Notes under the pieces: model-generated
What the model was told of the DNA's origin: nothing
What the model saw: the letters and a program-made list of their open reading frames with translations, nothing else
Database searches by the model: none
Source: a bacterium
GTDB taxonomy: Bacteria > CAIWAD01
NCBI GenBank assembly: GCA_030685015.1
Contig: JAUXWS010000034.1
Location: 1-41,529 of the forward strand
DNA: 41,529 nt
Direction: 5' to 3'
Shown: positions 33,163 to 39,891 of the stretch, in pieces
Numbering within the stretch: position 1 is the first letter of the stretch
Layout of the letters: every line of letters begins with the position of its first letter
Translations under genes and position numbers: made by a program

Positions 33163-35049
33163 TTGTCCAGTGGCAAAGCTAAGGTTTTTCAGCCTGCCCT
33201 CCTCCTCGCTCTTCTCTTCCTCTTGATGATGACAGGCGTCGTCCTGGGCGCGATCCTGGTGGCCGACTCTGGCGACGAGGCGCGCCGGGCCGGGCTGGAG
33301 GCCCTCCATGCCGGACGGCCGGCGACGGCCCTGGCCCATTTTCGCCGCCACGAGGAGGCCTGCCGCTGCGCTGAGGGGGCTTTCCTGGTGGGACGCGCCC
33401 TGCTGGAGCTGGCGGAGCCGGATTCCGCCCGCGCCGCCTTCCGTCGCGCCCTGGAGCGGGAGGCCGGCCACCAGGCGGCCCGCCTGCATCTGGCCCACGT
33501 CCTGGAGCGCCTGGGGCAGGGCGAAGCGGCGGCCGGTGAGAGGCGGCGCCTGGAGGAGGAGGGCCGCCGACGCGTAGCGCCGCGCCGCATGACCGATCGC
33601 GTCAACAGCGCCGCGGACGACTACCTGCCCCACCTGGGCGTGGACGGCCGCCGCCTCGTCTTCACCAGCAACCGGCCCGGCGGCATGGACGGGCAGGGGC
33701 GGGGCGGCGTCCATCGCGAGGATCTGTGGACCAGCGAACTGGGCGCCGATGGCCGCTGGCAGGTGGCCCGCCTGCTGGAGGGGATCAACACGGCGGATCC
33801 CGAGGGGGCGGCCAGCCTCAGCGCCGACGGCCGTCTGCTCGTCTTCAGCGCCTGCGATCGGCCGGGCGGATCGGGGGACTGCGACCTGCTGGCCGTGGGG
33901 CACGACGGGCGGGGCTGGGGAGCGCCGACGCCCCTGGCGGAGCTGAACAGCCCCGATTGGGACAGCCACCCCGCCCTGGCGGCGGACGGCTCCTGGCTGA
34001 TCTTCGCCTCCAGCCGGCCGGGCGGCGTGGGCGGACGGGACCTGTGGATCAGCCGGCGCGACTCCCTGGGCCGCTTCGGACCGGCCTTCAATCCAGGTCC
34101 GCCCCTCAACAGCCCCGGCGACGAGGCCGGACCCTTCCTCCACGCTGATGGGCGCAGCCTCTACTTCAGTTCGGACGGACATCCCGGCCTGGGCGGCCTC
34201 GACCTCTTCCTCAGCCGGCGGGACGACCAGGGCCGCTGGGGCCTGCCCGTCAACCTGGGGCCGCCCCTCAGCACCGAACACCCGGACCTGGGCCTCTCCC
34301 TGGCGGGGGACGGCCGCCGGGCCGTCCTCGCCTCCCGCCGGGAAGGCCGCCCCGATTTGGACCTCTACGAGACGACCATGCCTGCCTGCTGCCCGGCGGA
34401 GCCCCGCTGGCTGGTGGCGGGCCGAGTGCGGGAAGAGGGCAGCGGGCGGCCACTGGCCGCGCGTGTCCGGGTTGAAGCGGTCGCAGCCCAGGGGGCCGGT
34501 CCCATTGAGCTGCTGGCGGATGCCGACGGGCGCTTCATGCTCATCCTCCCGCCGGGCGAGCACCTGCTCTTCGCCGACCATCCCGGCCACCTCTTCGCCT
34601 GCCGCCTGCTCCCGGTGGGCTGGCGCGATGACAGGCGGGGCGGGGCGGAGCCGACCCTGGCCGGTCCCGACAGCCTGTTGCTCGATCTGCCCCTCCTGCG
34701 GCCGGGCGCCGGCGTGGTGCTGGAGGCTTTGCGCTTCGAATTCGACTGCGCCGAGATCCGGCCCGAGGGTTGGCCCGTCCTGGCCAGGCTGCGGGACCTG
34801 CTGCGCGACCAGCCGACGCTGGGGCTCGATCTGCACGGCCACACCGACGAGGTGGGCAGTGCGGCCTACAACCTGGACCTCTCCTGGCGCCGAGCCGAGG
34901 CGGTCAAAACCTGGCTGGTGGCGGCGGGCATCGCGGCGGAGCGGGTGGCGACCCTGGGGCTGGGCGAGTCCCAGCCCCGGGAGATGGGCCGGGACGAGGC
35001 GGCCCGGGCCGCCAATCGTCGAACAGAGCTTTGGCTGAGACAATACTGA
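33163..35049 (+). CDS. OmpA-family protein with TPR, PD40 and carboxypeptidase-regulatory-like domains (PorE-like)
   Basis: About 628 residues if begun at TTG 33163, which includes a basic start and a full hydrophobic segment (PALLLALLFLLMMTGVVLGA); the first ATG (33226) would cut that segment in half. Order of domains: TPR-like (about 38-135), PD40/WD40-like beta-propeller repeats (about 143-400; DYLPHLGVDGRRLVFTSNRP, SHPALAADGSWLIFASSRP), a carboxypeptidase-regulatory-like beta-sandwich (about 415-490; VAGRVREEGSGRPLAARVRV), and a C-terminal OmpA peptidoglycan-binding domain (about 517-628; HGHTDEVGSAAYNLDLSWRR). This is the order of PorE, a T9SS component binding peptidoglycan. Unlike PorE there is no lipobox Cys, so it may be anchored by the N-terminal helix. 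General OmpA/PD40 proteins are the alternative. Confidence 0.85.
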   Translation: MSSGKAKVFQPALLLALLFLLMMTGVVLGAILVADSGDEARRAGLEALHAGRPATALAHFRRHEEACRCAEGAFLVGRALLELAEPDSARAAFRRALEREAGHQAARLHLAHVLERLGQGEAAAGERRRLEEEGRRRVAPRRMTDRVNSAADDYLPHLGVDGRRLVFTSNRPGGMDGQGRGGVHREDLWTSELGADGRWQVARLLEGINTADPEGAASLSADGRLLVFSACDRPGGSGDCDLLAVGHDGRGWGAPTPLAELNSPDWDSHPALAADGSWLIFASSRPGGVGGRDLWISRRDSLGRFGPAFNPGPPLNSPGDEAGPFLHADGRSLYFSSDGHPGLGGLDLFLSRRDDQGRWGLPVNLGPPLSTEHPDLGLSLAGDGRRAVLASRREGRPDLDLYETTMPACCPAEPRWLVAGRVREEGSGRPLAARVRVEAVAAQGAGPIELLADADGRFMLILPPGEHLLFADHPGHLFACRLLPVGWRDDRRGGAEPTLAGPDSLLLDLPLLRPGAGVVLEALRFEFDCAEIRPEGWPVLARLRDLLRDQPTLGLDLHGHTDEVGSAAYNLDLSWRRAEAVKTWLVAAGIAAERVATLGLGESQPREMGRDEAARAANRRTELWLRQY

Positions 35050-35062
35050 ACTTCGGAAGTTC
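35048..35062. promoter_or_regulatory. Dyad GAACTTC-G-GAAGTTC, possible regulator site
   Basis: Perfect 7-bp arms with a one-base centre, overlapping the stop codon of the OmpA gene. It contains the ACTTC-N-GAAGT core seen at 7995-8005. Its centre is about 123 bases upstream of the -24 GG of the sigma-54 candidate at 35177, a typical enhancer distance. Confidence 0.4.
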
Positions 35063-35176
35063 TCAAGCGAAGTTTGTTCCGCAACCCCGGGGAAACCCGG
35101 GCGAGCCACCCGGCTGCAATTGATCCAACCTAAAACCGGCTTCACCCATTTTAATCTTTCCGGACGGTTTATTGAG

Positions 35177-35191
35177 TGGCCCGATCCTTGC
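35177..35191 (+). promoter_or_regulatory. Strong candidate sigma-54 (-24/-12) promoter
   Basis: TGGCCCGATCCTTGC: it matches TGGCACG-N4-TTGC with a single change (A to C), with the essential GG (35178-35179) and GC (35190-35191) separated by exactly 10 bases. Predicted start near 35203. It would drive the secreted-protein gene at 35409. Confidence 0.6.
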
Positions 35192-35202
35192 CCCCCAGAC
35201 CT

Positions 35203-35408
35203 CGGCCGAATGTGCCGCGCCCGGCTCGATTGTTTGCCGGAAATGCCGATAGGGAGGGACGCCGGACGAGAGCCGCCCTGTCAGGGGCGCCCGGACGGCC
35301 GGAAACGACTCTTTTGCTTTCTGTAATACGTATGGATGTTGCGGCGTCCTTGCATGCTCCCTGCAAGGTCAACGGACATGTCGATGAGAATTCACCTGCG
35401 GAGGAAAC
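35203..35408 (+). other. Structured leader of the large secreted-protein gene
   Basis: About 206 bases between the predicted start and the ATG, with nested G+C-rich pairing (CGCCC...GGGCG around 35274-35292 inside GCCGG...CCGGC) and a 7-bp stem CCTTGCA/TGCAAGG at 35348-35368 with loop TGCTCCC. The ribosome site GAGGAA (35401-35406) lies just after. A CCCGGG-GAAA-CCCGGG hairpin (35086-35101) lies upstream of the promoter. I compared it by eye with common riboswitch cores (glycine, cobalamin, c-di-GMP, guanidine) and none matched well. Confidence 0.35.
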
Positions 35409-38400
35409 ATGGGAACGTCAGCTAGGAATCCCAGAACGCTGGCCGCTGTGTCCCTCCTGGTCTTTCTGGCCTTGTTCATGGCGCAGAAGGCCGGGGCGCA
35501 GGCCACCATCACCCAGGCGGTGGGAGTCAGCTCCACCGTCTACCTGGACATTGGTGGCCCGTACGGGTACACAGACCTGACAGCGGTGACGGGTGCCAAT
35601 GATCTTGTCATCACCGACTCGGGAGCCGGTGGTGAATTGACAGTGGGCGGAACGGTCCGCCTCAGTCTGCCCAGCGCGCAGTGGGAATGGATCCCCACCG
35701 CCTGCGTGGCCACGGTCTCCGGTGGTGGCGGCAACGTCACCTTTGCCACTCCGGTCAACGCCCAGACCCTGGTGGCCACGCTCAACGTGGGCGCCATCCC
35801 GGCGGCAGGCAACATCACCTTCACGGTGCTGGCGGCACGCTGCGTGAGCACGGTCACGGCGGCGATTGATCCGACCGCCATCGCGGCCACGACCAATACC
35901 TTTGCCAGCATGACCAACGCGGTGTGGGGCACGACCATCGCGGCGGTGGCCGGACCCAGCCTCACCTTCACGACCCCCGCCAATGCCGGCGCCGACTCCA
36001 CCGACCTGGCGGACGGCGATGGAGGCTGGGACTTCGACGCGGTCTACACCCTCGCCCTCCACAACACGGACGCCCTGGCGGACATCCAGCTGTGGTGGAG
36101 CGTGGATCCCCTCCTGACCAGCGTCAACGACGAGGAAGGTGCCTTCCGGGCCTTCCAGGACTCCTCCAATGTGGAGGTGCCGCTCTGGATCGACGTTTCC
36201 GGCGCTCCCACCACGGCCACGCCCCTCACGGCGGGTCTGGCGGACTGGGACGTCTACGGCGTGGAGTACTACCTCTATGCCACCAGTCTGGAGACGGGCT
36301 CGCGGAAGATCGGCCGCGCCGGCCCCATCCGCGTCTTCCACTATCCGACCAACAACCTGAACCAGGACGATCCCAACGCGGCGGATCCGACTTTCGTCTT
36401 CGCGTCGAACAACGCGGACTACCTGGATTCGGGCGGCCTGCTGGCCTTTGACGATGGCACCCAGGACGGTTCGGGTGTGGACAACGTCACCTGGAACCTC
36501 AACACCATCGACTTCGACCACAACGCCGACGTGCGCTTCTTCTACAGCACGGTGGCCTCCCTGACCGAAGCCAACCTGTTGCTGACGGGAAGCTACGGCA
36601 GCTACCAGGTCACCGGCCTGAACGGCGCCACGCTGATCCCCGCCTCCGCCACGCTGCAGGAGGACGTCGACTTCACCTTCAACTGGGACATCTACATCAG
36701 CGACACGGAGTGGATCCCGGCCGGCACCTACTTCCTCTACGTGGTGTCCAACGACGGCTACCGGCAGGACGTGGACGTGGCCTCGCTGCCCTACGTCGTC
36801 AGCCACAGCCCGCTGCTGGTCATCCAGGACCCCTACCCGGACGGCACCACGCCTGAGTTCGACCTGCGGCCAGACGTCAACCGCTTCTTCAACATCAACT
36901 GGGGCCTGACTGTGGCCGGCGACACCGACCCGGACAACAGCGCCACCATCTCCTTCTACCTGGATGCGGATGCCAACGGGGTAGCCGACTTCAACCAGTC
37001 CAACATCGCCACCCTCACCAACGCCACCACCAGGGTGGACGGCAACGTGGCCAACGGCGAGCTGATCTACACGGTCGCCCTGCCCGAGGACCCGGACGGC
37101 CGCCTGGACAACCTGGTGGACGTGGACATGTGGGCTTGGACGGAAGCCTTGCGCGCCTCCATCAATACCCGCGTGGCCGCCGGCGACAACCTCTTCCTTT
37201 ACGGCATCATCAGCAGCGGTGGTGTCTCCCGCATCTGTACCTACGCCAGCGAAGACGTGGACTACGTGGTGACGGTTGGGGAGGATCTCACGGACGGCAC
37301 CAACGCCTCCCTGGGCTGCACCAACGCTCCCAACGCCTTCATCACGGATCCCCCGCGCCTGGGCGCCAGCGTGGGCTGGGGCGAGGCCTACCGCATCGCC
37401 TGGGACTTCGCTTGGGATTTCGGCGAGACGAACCAGAACGTCCTGCTATACGTGAGCACCACCAACATGAACGCGGCGCCCACCTTCGACGGCACGTGGG
37501 GCACGGGCGTCGTCGGCTTGGTCGACCTGGGCGCGCACCTCTGGGTGGCCAACTCCACGGACGGCACGGTGGCCAACAACACGGGCACGGATTATGTGAT
37601 CAGCGGCTTGAGCTACCATGAAAGCTATGACTGGCGGCCCCACACCATGACGGGCGCCTCGGTCGGCTCCGTGGGTGGCCTCAGCCTGGCCGCCGCAGTG
37701 ACCAACAGCGCCAACCTGTACGTCTACCTCGTGTTGAGCAGCACGGCAGCGGGCAGCGCCCCGGCCAACGGCGACCTGGTGTTCCAGGCCCCCGGCCCGC
37801 TCTTCCTCACCAGCGACGCCGGCAACACCGAATTCGGCTACCAGATGCTGCCCAACCGCATGACCGTGACCCAGGGCCAGGAAGTTCCCTTCCGCATCTA
37901 CGCCGACTCCGGCGTGCCCACGGCGGAAATCGCCACCGTCTACATGAGCTGCGACACCACCTATTGGGACATCGTCACACCGACCGCCCCCTTCACCTTG
38001 AACACGGTGATCCACACGGCGGCCCGCGTGGTGGAGAACAGCAACGACAACGGCAACGTCTCCGGCGGGCGCCACCACCTGAACTTCGTCTACGGAGCCA
38101 TGGGCGCTCCCGACGCCAACCTGGACGGTGGCAGCCTGCTGGCCACCCTCACCCTGCGCGCCAAGCACAGCGGCATCGTCAACCCCATCGACACGGAGCT
38201 CTATTTCGACCAGAATCCGCCCGCGGGACGCTGGACGACCTTCATCGACGGGAACGGCAACTACATGCCGGTGCTGGTGCAACTGCCTGCCGCCCGCGCC
38301 ACCAACTACCCCTTGGGCGAGCTGCAGGGCAACGTGGAACTGCAGGGCATCAACGACTTCTCCAGCATGGTGGCCACCATCAGCGTCTCCCCCAGCGGCG

Positions 38401-39605
38401 CCATCCAGGGCGTCGAGGCATGGGACACACTCTTCGGCAGCACCAACGACACCAACCTGGCCCTGCCCGGCGTCCAGGTCGTGCTGGACCAGGCGGGCCA
38501 CTACCACCTGCGCAACGTGCCCAACGGCCAGTATGATTTGACCGTCCACGTGGACGGCTGGCTGGACGGCACCATCGACGTGCAGGTGCAGCATGGCGAC
38601 CACCTCGGCGACATCGATCCCATCTATTCGCAGCGGATCACTCAGGGACTGGGTCAGCAGCGCCTGGAGCTGTTGGCTGGAGATTGCGCGGGATACACCA
38701 ACGAGCTGGGCCAGACCGAACCCGACAACCAGGTGGACGCCACGGACCTCACGGCCGTGAAGAACGCCTACAACACCCGCCCGGACAGCACGGCCTGGAA
38801 CGGCCTTTGCGACTTCGAGCGGGTCTTTTCCGCGAACTGGATCCACATTCCCGACCTGGCACTGGTGAACGCCAACCAGGGCACGGCGGGCGTCCCGCTG
38901 GTCTACCGTCCGGTGGGCCGCGCCAACGTGGGCACCGGTTTCCGCATCGTAAGCGCCCCGGACTTCGTGACGGCCGGCCAGGAATTCGGCATCGAGATCG
39001 AGCTGACCGACGCCGCCGATGTGCGGGCCCTGGACGTGCGGCTTCGTCATCCGGAGCTGGCGCTGGTGGGCGTGGAGATGGATCAGGTCCTGGGTTCCTA
39101 CGCCCAGGCGGACTACCTCGTCAAGCAGGATGAGCGGGTCGTGATCCTGGCGGCGGCCAAGAAGGGCCAGCTGGTGGACGGCTTCATGGGCAGCGAGCGG
39201 GTGGCCACCGTGCGCCTCCGCGCCCTGAGCGACGGTCGTCCCCAGATGAGCCTGGTCGAGGGCACGCTGGTCAACAGCGGCTTCGAGACGAGCGACGCCC
39301 GCCTGGACAACTCGGCGGTCCTGCCGGCCGAGTATAGCCTGGGCGAGGCCTACCCGAACCCCTTCAATCCGGTCACGCACATCGAGTTCGCCATTCCCGA
39401 GAGCGGACTGGTGAAGCTGGCGGTCTACAACGTGCTGGGACAGCAGGTGCGCGAACTGGTCAACAACCCGCTGAACGCCGGCCGTCACCTGGTGCGTTGG
39501 GACGCCACCAACGACGCGGGCCTCAAGGTGGCCTCGGGCATGTATGTCTACCAGATCGAAGTGAACGGCTTCAGCCAGGCCCACAAGATGATCTTGGTCA
39601 AGTAA
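35409..39605 (+). CDS. Large exported surface protein with cohesin-like and dockerin-like segments and T9SS-type tail
   Basis: 1398 residues. The signal peptide (about 1-31) includes LAAVSLLVFLALFMAQKAGA. A long Thr/Asn/Asp-rich beta region follows with no recognised family. Around 812-960 there is a cohesin-like stretch (MTVTQGQEVPFRIYADSG). About 965-1065 resembles a carboxypeptidase-regulatory-like fold (GVQVVLDQAGHYHLRNVPNG). About 1103-1165 resembles a type I dockerin with two Asp/Asn-rich loops (DNQVDATDLTAVKNAY, then IPDLALVNANQ). About 1174-1295 is a second cohesin-like domain (FVTAGQEFGIEIELTDAADV). The tail (from about 1308) has YPNPFNPVTHIEF, VYNVLGQQVREL, SGMYVYQI and ends ILVK. 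Ribosome site GAGGAA. Probably a main surface or matrix protein. Most Cys-poor of the exported proteins here. Confidence 0.9.
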   Translation: MGTSARNPRTLAAVSLLVFLALFMAQKAGAQATITQAVGVSSTVYLDIGGPYGYTDLTAVTGANDLVITDSGAGGELTVGGTVRLSLPSAQWEWIPTACVATVSGGGGNVTFATPVNAQTLVATLNVGAIPAAGNITFTVLAARCVSTVTAAIDPTAIAATTNTFASMTNAVWGTTIAAVAGPSLTFTTPANAGADSTDLADGDGGWDFDAVYTLALHNTDALADIQLWWSVDPLLTSVNDEEGAFRAFQDSSNVEVPLWIDVSGAPTTATPLTAGLADWDVYGVEYYLYATSLETGSRKIGRAGPIRVFHYPTNNLNQDDPNAADPTFVFASNNADYLDSGGLLAFDDGTQDGSGVDNVTWNLNTIDFDHNADVRFFYSTVASLTEANLLLTGSYGSYQVTGLNGATLIPASATLQEDVDFTFNWDIYISDTEWIPAGTYFLYVVSNDGYRQDVDVASLPYVVSHSPLLVIQDPYPDGTTPEFDLRPDVNRFFNINWGLTVAGDTDPDNSATISFYLDADANGVADFNQSNIATLTNATTRVDGNVANGELIYTVALPEDPDGRLDNLVDVDMWAWTEALRASINTRVAAGDNLFLYGIISSGGVSRICTYASEDVDYVVTVGEDLTDGTNASLGCTNAPNAFITDPPRLGASVGWGEAYRIAWDFAWDFGETNQNVLLYVSTTNMNAAPTFDGTWGTGVVGLVDLGAHLWVANSTDGTVANNTGTDYVISGLSYHESYDWRPHTMTGASVGSVGGLSLAAAVTNSANLYVYLVLSSTAAGSAPANGDLVFQAPGPLFLTSDAGNTEFGYQMLPNRMTVTQGQEVPFRIYADSGVPTAEIATVYMSCDTTYWDIVTPTAPFTLNTVIHTAARVVENSNDNGNVSGGRHHLNFVYGAMGAPDANLDGGSLLATLTLRAKHSGIVNPIDTELYFDQNPPAGRWTTFIDGNGNYMPVLVQLPAARATNYPLGELQGNVELQGINDFSSMVATISVSPSGAIQGVEAWDTLFGSTNDTNLALPGVQVVLDQAGHYHLRNVPNGQYDLTVHVDGWLDGTIDVQVQHGDHLGDIDPIYSQRITQGLGQQRLELLAGDCAGYTNELGQTEPDNQVDATDLTAVKNAYNTRPDSTAWNGLCDFERVFSANWIHIPDLALVNANQGTAGVPLVYRPVGRANVGTGFRIVSAPDFVTAGQEFGIEIELTDAADVRALDVRLRHPELALVGVEMDQVLGSYAQADYLVKQDERVVILAAAKKGQLVDGFMGSERVATVRLRALSDGRPQMSLVEGTLVNSGFETSDARLDNSAVLPAEYSLGEAYPNPFNPVTHIEFAIPESGLVKLAVYNVLGQQVRELVNNPLNAGRHLVRWDATNDAGLKVASGMYVYQIEVNGFSQAHKMILVK

Positions 39606-39629
39606 GCGCGCTTCGCATCCGATTTCAAC

Positions 39630-39663
39630 GGACAGCCCCCGCCTCGGCGGGGGCTGTCCCTTT
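39630..39663 (+). terminator. Intrinsic terminator of the large secreted-protein gene
   Basis: A 14-bp perfect G+C-rich stem (GGACAGCCCCCGCC and its complement) with a 2-base centre, followed by C and TTT, starting 25 bases after the stop. Confidence 0.85.
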
Positions 39664-39687
39664 CAGGGCCATCCTCCTGCAACCGTT

Positions 39688-39703
39688 TGGCACCAGCACC
39701 GCA
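39688..39703 (+). promoter_or_regulatory. Weak candidate sigma-54 promoter upstream of the hydrogenase-chemoreceptor gene
   Basis: TGGCACCAGCACCGCA: GG (39689-39690) and GC (39701-39702) are 10 bases apart and the -24 half TGGCAC is ideal, but the -12 half is CCGCA instead of TTGCA. It would leave a leader of about 180 bases. No other promoter stands out in 39664-39891. Confidence 0.3.
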
Positions 39704-39891
39704 ATCCCGTCACAGCTTGGACTCGCAGAGTGAATTCGCTTTTCACAGCAGCCGATAGACGCAATGTCAATCGCTTAACACACGAACCGTCCGACAGCGG
39801 CGGACGGAGTTTGCCGCCGAGAACGCGGAGGATCCCCCAGCGGGGCATCGCGAGGCCCGTTCTGGATCATCGCCAATACTCTGGAGGAGTC

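Noticed and set aside
32584-35145. An 853-codon minus-strand frame
   Set aside because: Only its last 172 codons (from ATG 33102, with AAGGAG) form a recognisable protein. The rest is antisense to the OmpA-family gene.
35245-35252. Sigma-28 promoter at GCCGATAG
   Set aside because: It is 7 of 8 with the -10 consensus, but no TAAA-like -35 lies at the right distance. The sigma-54 site upstream is far better.
35230-35330. Known riboswitch (glycine, guanidine, cobalamin) in the leader
   Set aside because: Isolated strings such as GGACGAGAG and GTCAGG recall parts of these motifs, but the conserved cores and spacing are not there.
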